Notes: generated by a model not told the origin, from the letters alone. Shown: positions 15,774 to 24,292, counted from the stretch's first letter. The stretch: DNA of 30,359 bases from DAOTYX01 sp034434635 (GCA_034434635.1 DAOTYX010000152.1:1-30359); one strand, 5' to 3'. A program made the numbers and translations.

Positions 15774-16601
15774 ATGAGCACAACATCCATCTACGCTCCG
15801 GAAATGGCCCGCCTGGCCGATGTTCGCCCGTTGACCGAACTGGAGAAACTGTTCGTCATCGAGTTGCCGCAGGGCCGCAGCCTGGGACATCAGCCGGGCC
15901 AGTTCGTCATGCTCAGCATCCCCGGCGTGGGCGAGGCCCCCATCTCCATCTCCTCCTCCCCCAGCCGCTCGAACGGCCACTTCGAGTTGTGCGTGCGCCG
16001 CATGGGGGACGTGACGGGTGTCCTCCACAACATGCAGGCAGGGGACTGGGTGGGCATCCGCGGCCCCTTTGGCCACGGTTTCCCCATCGAGCAGATGCGC
16101 GGCAGGGACATGCTCTTCGCCCCCGGCGGACTGGGCCTGGCCCCGCTGCGCTCGCTGATCAACCAGGTGCTCGATGAGCGTTCCGCCTTCGGACGGGTGA
16201 TCATCCTCTACGGGGCCAAGCGGCCGGCGGAATTGCTGTTCCGTGACGAACTGGATGCGTGGGCTGCCCGCGAGGACGTGGAGTTCCACCTCACCGTGGA
16301 CCGCGGGGACGAGACCTGGAAGGGCCACGTGGGTGTGATCACCACCCTTTTCCCGGCGATCACCGTGGACCCGCGCAACACGATTGCGGTCACCTGTGGG
16401 CCGCCGATCATGTACCGCTTCGTGCTGATGGAACTGCTGGGCAAGGGCATCCCGGAGACCAATATCTATCTCTCCCTCGAGCGGCGCATGAAATGTGGTA
16501 TGGGCAAGTGCGGCCACTGCCAGATCAACGACCTGTACTGCTGCCGAGAAGGCCCGGTCTTCACTTACGATCAAATCAAGAACGTGCCGGAGGCGCTGTG
16601 A
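15774..16601 (+). CDS. hydG: [NiFe] hydrogenase gamma subunit (FAD/NAD(P)-binding)
   Basis: This 275-residue ferredoxin-NADP reductase-like subunit passes electrons to NAD(P). FAD binding is indicated by APISISSSPSR (about 55-65), and NAD(P) binding by PGGLGLAPLRS (about 117-127) and CGPP (208-211). A C-terminal [2Fe-2S] site has C241, C246, C249 and C256 or C257 (MKCGMGKCGHC). It is preceded by AGGAGGG and overlaps the small subunit by one base (TGATG). The paralogue on the opposite strand is FlxA. Confidence 0.94.
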   Translation: MSTTSIYAPEMARLADVRPLTELEKLFVIELPQGRSLGHQPGQFVMLSIPGVGEAPISISSSPSRSNGHFELCVRRMGDVTGVLHNMQAGDWVGIRGPFGHGFPIEQMRGRDMLFAPGGLGLAPLRSLINQVLDERSAFGRVIILYGAKRPAELLFRDELDAWAAREDVEFHLTVDRGDETWKGHVGVITTLFPAITVDPRNTIAVTCGPPIMYRFVLMELLGKGIPETNIYLSLERRMKCGMGKCGHCQINDLYCCREGPVFTYDQIKNVPEAL

Positions 16602-17377
16602 TGAGTGCAAAGAGCAAGAAGCGGGATCGGCCCCGAGTGGCCTTCTTCGATTTCGCCAGTTGTGAGGGCTGTCAGTTAACGGTGGTGGACTCGCTCCAGA
16701 CCCACGTGGAACTGCTGGAGGCCGTGGAGATCGTCCAGTTCCGCGAGGCCAGTTCCGAACGACGGGAGGACTACCAGATCGCCTTCGTCGAAGGCTCGAT
16801 CACCCGTCCAAAAGACGAGGAGCGGTTGCGCCGCATCCGGGAGCAGGCGACTCTGCTGGTCGCCCTGGGCGCCTGCGCCCATACCGGCTGTGTCAACGCG
16901 CTGAAAAACCTGCACAAGCCGGAGGATGTGCGCCGCTGGGTCTACGGGGACTGCGCCGAATGGTATGAGACCTACGCCGCCCGTCCGCTCAGCGCGGTGG
17001 TCAAGGTGGACGCCGTCATTCCCGGCTGCCCCATTGACCGGGAGGAGTTCGTCGAGGTGGTCAAGGCGCTTCTGGTCGGCAAGAAGCCGCCTATCCCCGA
17101 CTACCCGGTCTGCGTGGAGTGCAAACTGAAGGGGAACGTCTGCGTCTTCCACGTCGGCAAGACGTGCCTGGGCCCGGTCACACGGGCCGGCTGCGGCGCG
17201 ATCTGCCCCTCCCACGGTGACGGTTGCGAGGGCTGCCGTGGCTTGATCCCGCACCCCAATGAGAACGCGATGGAGGAGGTGCTGGACGAGTTCGGGTTGA
17301 CCCTCGACCAGATCATGGGCCAGTTCACGATGTTCAACGCTTACAGCGAAGTGGAGAATGGAGAATGGGCACAGTGA
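16601..17377 (+). CDS. hydD: [NiFe] hydrogenase small (delta) subunit
   Basis: The 258-residue small subunit relays electrons from the [NiFe] centre. The proximal cluster is set by C21, C24, C97 and C143 (CEGC, GACAHTGC, PGCP). A second cysteine-rich section (C171, C174, C181, C189, C198, C202, C209, C212) can hold two more clusters. It has no signal peptide, so the enzyme is cytoplasmic. The ATG at 16601 shares its A with the previous stop codon. An open frame extends further upstream inside the gamma gene but is not used. It overlaps the large subunit by 13 bases. Confidence 0.95.
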   Translation: MSAKSKKRDRPRVAFFDFASCEGCQLTVVDSLQTHVELLEAVEIVQFREASSERREDYQIAFVEGSITRPKDEERLRRIREQATLLVALGACAHTGCVNALKNLHKPEDVRRWVYGDCAEWYETYAARPLSAVVKVDAVIPGCPIDREEFVEVVKALLVGKKPPIPDYPVCVECKLKGNVCVFHVGKTCLGPVTRAGCGAICPSHGDGCEGCRGLIPHPNENAMEEVLDEFGLTLDQIMGQFTMFNAYSEVENGEWAQ

Positions 17378-18654
17378 AGATTGACGTCCATCACCTGACG
17401 CGTGTCGAGGGACACGGCAACATCGTCGTGGACGTGCGAAACGGCGAGATCAAGACCTGTCGCTTCGAGGTGGTCGAGGCTCCGCGCTTCTTCGAGGCCT
17501 TCGTGCGCGGACGATCCTACGACGAACTCAGCCACATCACCTCCCGCATCTGCGGCATCTGCTCCGTGGGTCACGCGACGACCAGCCTGCAGGCTACCGA
17601 GAAAGCGCTCGGCGTCGAACTGTCCGAGCAGGCGACCCTGCTGCGAAAACTGAACTTTCACGGCGAGATCATAGATAGCCACGTCCTCCACACCTACTAC
17701 CTGGTGGCGCCCGACTTCCTCGGTGTGCCCAGCGTCATCCCCCTGGTGGATACGCACAAGGACGTGGTGCTGCGGGCGCTACGGATCAAGAAGCTCTCCG
17801 GTGACCTGTGCGCGCTGATCGGCGGCCGCCATACCCATCCCATCGCGCTGACCGTCGGTGGGCTGACCCACACGCCCACGGAACGGGAACTGCGCGATAT
17901 GCGCGCCCGCTTCGTCGAGGCCCGCGCCGACATGGACGAGACGGTGGCCCTCTTCGCCTCCCTGCCCTGGCCACAGTTCGAGCGGGAGACCGAGTACGTC
18001 AGCCTGCACAAGGATGACGAGTACGCCTTCATCGGCGGCACGATCGTCACCTCTGACGGCTTCTCCTACCCCATCGAGGACTACCGCAAGGTGACCAACG
18101 AGTGGTGTGTGCCCTTCTCCACCGCCAAGTGGACCCGTCACAACCGCGACGCCTACATGGTCGGCGCGCTGGCTCGCTTCAACAACAACTACGACCAGTT
18201 GCATCCGAGGGCCAAAGAAGCGGCGGCGAAATTCGGGATGAAGCCGTTGGTGACCAACCCCTTCCTCAACACCGCCGCTCAAGTGATCGAAATGGTGCAC
18301 TGCATCGAGGATGGCATCCGCATCATGGACGAACTGCTCACCCGCGGCATCAAGCCGGAAGCCCCTGCACCGGTCGAGGTCAAGGCTGGCGAGGGGGTCG
18401 GTTCCTGCGACGTGCCGCGCGGCATCCTCTTCCATAACTACGTCTATGACGACGACGGTATCTGTACCTCCGCCAACTGCATCATCCCGACCAACCAGAA
18501 CTGGGCCAACGTCAATGCTGACCTGCAGGCGTTCCTGCCGCAGATCCTGGACCGTCCACAGGAGGAGATTCGCCATTTGCTGGAGATGCTCGTGCGCGCC
18601 TATGACCCTTGCATCTCCTGCTCGACGCACTTCCTGCGGGTGGAGTTCGTGTAG
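17365..18654 (+). CDS. hydA: [NiFe] hydrogenase large (alpha) subunit, group 3-like
   Basis: The 429-residue catalytic subunit has the N-terminal nickel motif RICGICSVGH (C63, C66) after RVEGHGNIVVDV. The C-terminal motif DPCISCSTH has C416 and C419, so all four nickel ligands are ordinary Cys; no TGA or Sec is present. Only seven residues (FLRVEFV) follow the His at which proteases cut, a short tail as in soluble group 3b enzymes. The gene order beta-gamma-delta-alpha and the NAD(P) subunit place it in group 3b (bidirectional NADP-linked or sulfhydrogenase). The overlap with hydD points to tight coupling. Confidence 0.95.
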   Translation: MGTVKIDVHHLTRVEGHGNIVVDVRNGEIKTCRFEVVEAPRFFEAFVRGRSYDELSHITSRICGICSVGHATTSLQATEKALGVELSEQATLLRKLNFHGEIIDSHVLHTYYLVAPDFLGVPSVIPLVDTHKDVVLRALRIKKLSGDLCALIGGRHTHPIALTVGGLTHTPTERELRDMRARFVEARADMDETVALFASLPWPQFERETEYVSLHKDDEYAFIGGTIVTSDGFSYPIEDYRKVTNEWCVPFSTAKWTRHNRDAYMVGALARFNNNYDQLHPRAKEAAAKFGMKPLVTNPFLNTAAQVIEMVHCIEDGIRIMDELLTRGIKPEAPAPVEVKAGEGVGSCDVPRGILFHNYVYDDDGICTSANCIIPTNQNWANVNADLQAFLPQILDRPQEEIRHLLEMLVRAYDPCISCSTHFLRVEFV

Positions 18655-18657
18655 CCA

Positions 18658-19137
18658 GTGGGACGGTTGATCATCGGCCTGGGCAACCCGCTGCGCGGGG
18701 ATGATGGCGTGGGTTGCCGTGTGGTGAACGAACTCACCCGTCGGGGCCTGCCCGAGGGGGTGTATGCCCTCGACGCCGGTACGCCCGGCCTGGCCTTGCT
18801 CGACCTGATGACGGGCTACGAGCGGGTCATCCTGGTGGACGCCGCCGACATGGGGCTGGAGCCTGGCTGCTTCCAGCGGATGACCCCAGCGGAGGTTCAT
18901 CTGCTGGCCTCAGCCGGGCCCTGCTCCCTCCACAGCCTCGGCCTGGCCGAGGTGCTGGCGCTGGCCCAGGCGTTGGAGCGACCGTTGCCGGAGATCGTGA
19001 TCTTCGGCATTCAGCCCGCGCAAGTTGGCTGGCAGGAAGGCCTGAGCCCGGCGGTGGGGGCCGCTCTTCCTGCCCTGGCCGAGGCGCTGTTGAAAGAGAT
19101 AGAAGGAGATGAGCATGCCCAAGATCCTGGTGATTGA
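18658..19137 (+). CDS. [NiFe]-hydrogenase maturation protease (second copy)
   Basis: This 159-residue HycI/HybD-family peptidase begins LIIGLGNPLRGDDGVG. The expected nickel ligands are D16, D61 (ILVDAADM) and H92 (CSLHSLGL). The GTG start is three bases after the hydA stop. Its position makes it the natural processing enzyme for hydA, whose tail is only seven residues. It overlaps the following response regulator. Confidence 0.93.
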   Translation: MGRLIIGLGNPLRGDDGVGCRVVNELTRRGLPEGVYALDAGTPGLALLDLMTGYERVILVDAADMGLEPGCFQRMTPAEVHLLASAGPCSLHSLGLAEVLALAQALERPLPEIVIFGIQPAQVGWQEGLSPAVGAALPALAEALLKEIEGDEHAQDPGD

Positions 19138-19510
19138 GGATGACCCTGACATGGTGGCAGCGGTGCGCATGCCGCTTGAGGCGCACGGCTACGAGGTCGT
19201 CGCCGCAGCATCGGGCGCGGAGGGGTTGAAAAAGGTCAAGGAGATCCATCCTGACCTGATCATCCTCGACGTGATGATGGAGACCACCACCGCCGGCTTC
19301 CAGGTCTCTCTGCAACTGCGCAGCCCGGACCCGGCGTCGGAGTACGCGCCCTATCGTCACATCCCGATCCTGATGCTGACTGCCATCCACTCCACCACCT
19401 CGCTGCGCTTCGGGCCGGATGAGGCCTACCTGCCGGTGGACGACTTCGTGGACAAGCCGATTGACCCCGAGGTGTTGGTCGAGAAAGTGCGCCGGATGAT
19501 CGGGCAGTAG
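19115..19510 (+). CDS. Single-domain response regulator (receiver)
   Basis: The 131-residue CheY-like receiver has the acidic pair D9/D10, phosphoacceptor D52 (LDVMME), a T in MLTAIHS and K in VDKPIDP. No output domain follows, so it must signal through a partner. ATG 19115 is chosen because AAGGAG sits at ideal spacing; ATG 19109 lies right against it. The 3' end of the protease gene overlaps it. The kinase gene follows after four bases. Confidence 0.9.
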   Translation: MPKILVIEDDPDMVAAVRMPLEAHGYEVVAAASGAEGLKKVKEIHPDLIILDVMMETTTAGFQVSLQLRSPDPASEYAPYRHIPILMLTAIHSTTSLRFGPDEAYLPVDDFVDKPIDPEVLVEKVRRMIGQ

Positions 19511-19514
19511 CGTG

Positions 19515-20639
19515 ATGGAAGCGGAAGTGAGCCGCCGCCTGGCCGAAGCGGCGCTGGCAGCGGCGCAGGCGGACGGGGCGGAGGTGCGCCTGCTGGATGA
19601 GGCGGGTCAGCGCCTGGTGGTGACGGCTGCGGCAGGAGATGCTCCTCACCCGGCGGTATCGCTCGCCCTCGAGGAAAGCCCGCTGGCGCGAGAGGCCCTG
19701 GCTGGCGGCGGACCGGTCATCGGCGCCGATGTGGACCTGACGGCGGCCCCTCGGCCAGGAAGTTCCCTTCTCTGCCTGCCGCTCCAGCACGAGGGTCGCT
19801 CACTGGGCCTCCTTTGCCTCCACGCACACCTGCCTCGCCGCTTCGACACGACGGACGGCGCGCGGCTGACGCCTCTGGCCGCGCTGGGGGCGGCGGCGGT
19901 AGCCGTCACGCAGGCCCTGGCCGAGGAGAAGAACCTGGAGGCCAGCCGCGCTCAGTTCGTCCGTGTGGCCACGCATGAGTTGCGCTCGCCAGTGGCGGTC
20001 GCCCAGTCGCTCGTGCGCGGCGTGCTCAAGGGGTACGCTGGCCCGCTGACGGAGAAGCAGCAGGAGGTCTTCTCCCGTATCAGTCACCGGTTGGACTTCC
20101 TGGAGAGCCTGGTCAATGACCTTCTGGACCTGGCGGCGGGCAAGGCGCCGGAGTTGGGCGAGCCGGTCGCGCCGGTCTCCGTCACCGCTTCGCTGCGACG
20201 GGTCGTGGTGCTCTGGCAACCCCATGCCGAGGAGAAGGGGTTGACCCTGACGCTACGGGTCCCCCGCGATCCGCTGCTCGTCCACGCCACTGAGGAAGGG
20301 CTTGACCGTGTGTTCGTCAACCTGGTCAGCAACGCGGTCAAGTACACCACCACCGGGGGCACTGTCACTGTGACAGCGGAGCGTGCGGGCGGGCAGGTGG
20401 AGGTCGTGGTGAGCGACACCGGCATCGGCATCCCAACCGAGGCTCTGCCGCACCTCTTCGAGGAGTTCTACCGCGCCCCCAACGCCAAGGCGCTGGGCGA
20501 GGTGGGCACCGGCCTGGGGCTGGCCATCGTCAGGGACCTGGTGCAGCGGTACGGCGGCCGCATCGGGGTGCAGAGCGTCGTCGGCGCAGGGACGACTTTC
20601 ACGGTGACCTTTCCGGTGGCCGGAGAGGGGTCGGGATAG
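19515..20639 (+). CDS. Soluble GAF-domain histidine kinase
   Basis: The 374-residue protein has no transmembrane helix. Residues about 1-135 look like a GAF sensor domain (VRLLDEAGQRLVV, SLLCLPLQHEGRSLGLLCLHA). A HisKA helix follows, with phosphoacceptor His about 154 (VATHELRSPVAV). The catalytic domain has the N-box NLVSNAVKYTT, G1 SDTGIGIP, F-box FEEFYR and G2 GTGLGLAIV. It probably phosphorylates the receiver encoded just before it. The cue is unknown. Placement between the hydrogenase protease and hypA hints at redox or hydrogen-linked control (inference). GTG 19512 is an alternative start. Confidence 0.9.
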   Translation: MEAEVSRRLAEAALAAAQADGAEVRLLDEAGQRLVVTAAAGDAPHPAVSLALEESPLAREALAGGGPVIGADVDLTAAPRPGSSLLCLPLQHEGRSLGLLCLHAHLPRRFDTTDGARLTPLAALGAAAVAVTQALAEEKNLEASRAQFVRVATHELRSPVAVAQSLVRGVLKGYAGPLTEKQQEVFSRISHRLDFLESLVNDLLDLAAGKAPELGEPVAPVSVTASLRRVVVLWQPHAEEKGLTLTLRVPRDPLLVHATEEGLDRVFVNLVSNAVKYTTTGGTVTVTAERAGGQVEVVVSDTGIGIPTEALPHLFEEFYRAPNAKALGEVGTGLGLAIVRDLVQRYGGRIGVQSVVGAGTTFTVTFPVAGEGSG

Positions 20640-20642
20640 CGG

Positions 20643-20984
20643 ATGCACGAAATGCCGATCACCCAGTCGGTGCTGGAGATCGCCTTGCGCCACGCGCAGC
20701 AGGCCGGCGCGCAGCGCATCCTGCGTATCACGATGCGGGTGGGGGAACTCTCCGGTATTGTCCCGGATTCCATCCAGTTCTACTTCGACTTCGTCAGTCG
20801 GGAGACGATGGCCGAGGGCGCGGAACTGGTCTTCAACCGCCTGCCGGGTCGGTTCCGCTGCCGTGACTGCAACACCGAGTATGAGGCCAGCCGGGATGAC
20901 TGGTTGTGTCCGCAATGTCACGGCGTGCAGGTCGAGGTGCTCGGCGGGCGGGAGTTCGAAGTGGAGAGCATCGAGGTAACCTGA
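20643..20984 (+). CDS. hypA: Nickel-delivery protein HypA
   Basis: The 113-residue protein begins MHEMPITQSV, giving the N-terminal His2 nickel site. It has the structural zinc site C73, C76, C89 and C92 (CRDC...CPQC). Its length and layout match HypA, which inserts nickel into the large subunit with HypB. It follows the kinase gene by three bases. Confidence 0.95.
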   Translation: MHEMPITQSVLEIALRHAQQAGAQRILRITMRVGELSGIVPDSIQFYFDFVSRETMAEGAELVFNRLPGRFRCRDCNTEYEASRDDWLCPQCHGVQVEVLGGREFEVESIEVT

Positions 20985-20999
20985 GAATCAGGCGGGGAT

Positions 21000-21662
21000 A
21001 TGACCACGGAAATTCCTGTCTTGGAACCCATCCTCGGCGCGAACGACGCCATCGCCGCCGAGGTGCGCGCTTTCCTGAACCAGCGCGGCATCCTGGCGTT
21101 GGATGTCCTTGGCGCGCCCGGCGCCGGCAAGACCAGCGTCATCCTGGGCACGGTGCGGGCTTTGGGCGGGCGTGTGCGCGCCGCCGTGATCGAGGGAGAC
21201 GTGGCCTCAACGGTGGATGCGCGCCGGGTGGCGGCGGAGGGGTTGCCGGTGGTGCAGATCAACACCGGCGGCGGCTGTCACCTCGATGCCCCTACGGTGC
21301 AGGGGGCGCTGCAGCGGCTGGACCTGGCCGGCATCAACCTGTTGTTCATCGAGAACGTGGGCAACCTGATCTGCCCCAACGCTTTCAGCGTGGGGGCACA
21401 GCGACGCGTGGTCGTTGCCAGCGTGCCGGAGGGGGACGACAAGCCCTACAAGTACCCCGACATGTTCCGCGACAGTGATGTGGTGCTGCTCAACAAGGTT
21501 GACCTGTTGCCCTACGTCGAGTTCGACCTGCCGGCCTACCGGACGTTGGTGCGCGCCCTCAACCCTGATGTCGCTTACTTCGAACTCTGCGCCCGCAGCG
21601 GCGAGGGGTTGGCCGCCTGGGCGGACTGGCTGCTGACGGCGCTGGCGGCGGCGAGAACCTGA
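21000..21662 (+). CDS. hypB: Nickel-incorporation GTPase HypB
   Basis: The 220-residue SIMIBI-class GTPase has a P-loop GAPGAGKTS (38-46), switch EGDVAST, metal site GGGCHLDA, ENVGNLICP, and the guanine motif NKVD. It has no N-terminal histidine-rich nickel store. Its 3' end overlaps the convergent mvhD/flxD gene by 88 bases if that gene runs to its first stop. Confidence 0.95.
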   Translation: MTTEIPVLEPILGANDAIAAEVRAFLNQRGILALDVLGAPGAGKTSVILGTVRALGGRVRAAVIEGDVASTVDARRVAAEGLPVVQINTGGGCHLDAPTVQGALQRLDLAGINLLFIENVGNLICPNAFSVGAQRRVVVASVPEGDDKPYKYPDMFRDSDVVLLNKVDLLPYVEFDLPAYRTLVRALNPDVAYFELCARSGEGLAAWADWLLTALAAART

Positions 21663-22057
21663 CGCAGCGGGGGCATGCCGCGCAGCCGCTCGGTGAACTG
21701 GTTCACGATCTCCGCGAAGATTCCCCCTTCCGACGACGAGACCCACTGCACCCACAGCCGCTCCTTCTCGATGCCGCAGTAGTCCAGCAGGCGGTGGAAG
21801 ACCGGGAACCTGCGCGCGGTGCGGTGGTTGCCGGTGGAGTAGTGACAGTCACCGATGTGGCAGCCCAGCACCATCACCCCGTCCGCCCCTGCCAGGAAGG
21901 TCTTGAGCACCAGTTCAGGCGCGACGCGCCCGGAGCAGGGCACGCGGATGATCTTCAGGTTGGGCGGGTACTTCAGCCGGCTCGCCCCGGCCAGGTCCGC
22001 CCCGGCGTAACTGCACCAGTTGCACAGGAAACCGATGATCTTTGGTTCGTAGTTCAT
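21575..22057 (-). CDS. flxD: MvhD/FlxD-like [2Fe-2S] subunit
   Basis: The 160-residue delta subunit links an electron-donor module to HdrA. The motif IGFLCNWCSYAGAD (C12, C15), PCSGRV, and GCHIGDCHY carry the conserved cysteines for a [2Fe-2S] cluster. None is replaced by Sec here, unlike VhuD in some methanogens. The last 30 or so residues (after RGMPPLRQVL) are low in conservation and overlap hypB on the other strand. It is the last gene of the minus-strand cluster, downstream of hdrA and separated by a heptamer repeat block. Confidence 0.9.
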   Translation of the reverse strand: MNYEPKIIGFLCNWCSYAGADLAGASRLKYPPNLKIIRVPCSGRVAPELVLKTFLAGADGVMVLGCHIGDCHYSTGNHRTARRFPVFHRLLDYCGIEKERLWVQWVSSSEGGIFAEIVNQFTERLRGMPPLRQVLAAASAVSSQSAQAANPSPLRAQSSK

Positions 22058-22079
22058 TGCTCTCGCTTATCCCCCTTGA

Positions 22080-22214
22080 TGCGGACGACGGACCACGGAC
22101 GACGGACCACGGACGACGGACGACGGACCACGGACCACGGACCACTGACCACGAACCACAGATCGTAGACCGTGGTCTGTGGTCTGTGGTCTGTCGTCTG
22201 TCGTCTGCGGTCCA
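22080..22214. repeat. Heptamer array folded as a long imperfect inverted repeat
   Basis: The left half (about 22080-22160) is a run of GGACGAC and GGACCAC heptamers. The right half (about 22168-22214) is a run of GTGGTCT and GTCGTCT, the complement of AGACCAC and AGACGAC. On plus-strand RNA the halves pair with a G-U at each heptamer start, making a long hairpin. On the minus strand, where hdrA and flxD are transcribed, those pairs are A-C mismatches. It fills the gap between hdrA and flxD. Confidence 0.9.
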
Positions 22215-22219
22215 TCCGC

Positions 22220-24205
22220 CTACGTCTCCGCCTCCTGCGTCCGCATCGCGTATATCGCCCCCAGCATCTCGGCGATGATCTGCCGGTCGGTGAAGTGGCG
22301 CAGCGAGATCGCCTTGGAGGGGCAGGTGGCGGTGCAGGTGCCGCAGCCTTTGCACAACACCTCCACCACGTGGGCCACCTTGCGCTCCTCCAGGTACTCG
22401 ATTGCCGTGTAGGGACAGGTCTGGATGCACTGCCCGCAGCCGACACAGGTCATCTCGTCCACCACGGCGGTGGAGGCCTGCACTTCCACCTCGCCCTGGC
22501 CGATGAAGGAGAGCACCCGCGCCGCCGCTGCTGACCCCTGGGCCACCGAGTCGGGGATATCGCGCGGTCCCTGGGCGCAGCCGGCGATGAACACGCCGTC
22601 GGTCATCGTCGCCACCGGGTCGAGTTTGGGGTGCTTCTCCTTGAACCAGCCGTCGGCGTCAGTGCTGATGCCGAAGATGCGGGCGACCTCGCGGCTGTCG
22701 TGGCGCGGCTCCAGTCCCACGGAGAGCACGACCATGTCCACCGGGATGCGCTGCTGCCGCCCGGTCAGCGTGTCCTCTCCCTGCACGACCAGTTTCCCTT
22801 CCTCGCTTGGGCGACGAGTGGCGCTCGTCACCTGGGCCACCCGCCCGCGGATGAAATGTATCCCCTCATCCAGCATGCGATGGTAGAACTCCTCGTACAG
22901 TTTTCCGGGAGCGCGGATGTCAATGTAGAAGTTGTAGACCTCGGCGTGGGTCTTGTGGCGGATCAGGTGGGCCAGTTTGAGGGAGTACATGCAGCAGACC
23001 CGGGAGCAGTACTCGTGGTAGTTCTTGTCGCGGCTGCCGACGCAGTGGATGATGGCGACGCTCTGCGGCACGGTCACCCCGTCCCGCAGCACCACCCGCC
23101 CGCCGGTCGGGCCTGCCCCGCTGAGCATGCGCTCCATCTCCATGCTGGTGAAGACGTTGGGGTAGCGTCCGTACCCGTACTGGGGGATGCGTCGCGCATC
23201 GAACGGGTCGAAGCCGGTGGCCAGGATGATGTTGCCCACCTGGAGGTCCACAAGCGCATCCTCTTGGTTGTAGTCAATCGCCCCGGTGGGGCAGACCTTC
23301 TCGCAGACCCGGCACTTGCCCTGGGTGAAGAAGCGGCAGTGCTGGCGGTCAATCACCGGCACGGCCGGCACGGCCTGGGCGAAGGGCCGGTAGATGGCCT
23401 TGCGGTAACCCAGTCCCGCCTCGTAGGCCTTGTCCACGACCTGCGTGGGGCATTTCTCCTGGCACAGCCCGCATCCGGTACACTTGGTCGCGTCCACCGA
23501 GCGCGCCCGTCGGCGCACGCGCACGTGGAAGTTGCCCATGTAACCGGAGACTTCCTCCACCTGGCTGTAGGTCAGCAGTTCGATGTTGGGATGCCGACCG
23601 GCATCCATCATTTTGGGACCGAGAATTCAAGCACTACAGTCCAGCGTTGGGAAGGTCTCGTCCAGTTGGGCCATCCGCCCGCCGATGGAGGGCTCCCGCT
23701 CAACCAGGTAGACGGGGTAGCCAGCGTTCGCCAGTTCCAGGGCTGCCTGGATGCCGGCGATGCCTCCACCGACGACCAGGGTAGCAGGCTCGACCCGGAC
23801 CCGCTGGGTGCTCAGCGGCTGCTGGTAGCCCACCCGCGACACGGCGGCCTCGACCAGCACCTTGGCTTTGCGGGTGGCTTCCTCTGGATCGTCATGCACC
23901 CAGGCGCACTGTTCGCGGATGTTGGCCATGTTGAAGAAGTAGGGGTTCAGCCCGGCACCCGCCAGCGCCCGCTGGAAGGTCGCCTCGTGCATGCGTGGCG
24001 TGCATGAGGCCACCACCACCCGGTCCAGGCCCAGTTCCCGGATGTCCTTCTGGATCAGTTCCTGGCCCAGGCTGGAGCACATGAAGCGATAGTCGCGGGC
24101 GACGGCCACACCCGGCAGGTCGGCAGCCCAACGGGCCACCTCAGAGACATCCACGATGCCGGCGATGTTCGACCCGCAGTGACAGATGTAGACGCCGATT
24201 TTCAT
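22220..24205 (-). CDS. hdrA: HdrA, electron-bifurcating flavoprotein; in-frame UGA read as selenocysteine
   Basis: The 661-residue heterodisulfide reductase A subunit runs across an in-frame TGA (23629-23627), which is codon 193. Before it the frame reads TLDCSA; after it comes ILGPKMMDAGRHPN. This is the family motif DCSACILTPKM with the second Cys replaced, so the codon is best read as Sec193. A SECIS-like stem follows (see 23589-23606). Other parts are N-terminal cysteines (C8, C10, C43, C68), FAD site VVGGGIAG (145-151), and ferredoxin motifs at C242-C252, a CRVCEKVCPTG segment, CVGCGQCIQTCP and CKGCGTCTATCP near the C-terminus. The ATG at 24205 has GGAGG six bases upstream. Role: bifurcates electrons from the Flx module to ferredoxin and HdrBC. 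The alternative, a nonsense mutation, fits less well. Confidence 0.9.
23589..23606 (-). promoter_or_regulatory. Candidate bacterial SECIS stem-loop of hdrA
   Basis: On the minus strand GGATGCC pairs perfectly with GGCATCC across the loop GGTC. The stem begins 21 nt after the UGA and the GGU loop sits 28-30 nt after it. Bacterial SECIS elements (as in fdhF) lie within the coding sequence just after UGA and have GGU or similar in the apical loop for SelB binding. It is coding sequence at the same time (codons for residues 200-206). Confidence 0.8.
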
Positions 24206-24292
24206 CCACCACCTCCACAAGACGGGCTGCTGGCCCGTTCTCTACGAAGCGCCTGCCCGAATAACCGTAGGGTGCTCTCCCTGTGCTGCCCG

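Noticed and set aside
14738..18654. Group 3c (MvhADG) hydrogenase bound to HdrABC
   Set aside because: The hydrogenase has its own NAD(P) and beta subunits in HydBGDA order, and the mvhD-like gene belongs to the opposite-strand flx-hdr cluster.
17365..18654. Selenocysteine in the hydrogenase large subunit
   Set aside because: Both nickel motifs (RICGIC and DPCISC) are encoded with ordinary Cys codons and there is no in-frame TGA.
22220..24205. hdrA as two genes or a pseudogene split by a stop codon
   Set aside because: There is no frameshift, the stop is a TGA at a conserved Cys position, and a GGU-loop stem follows at SECIS spacing. Both halves are otherwise fully conserved.
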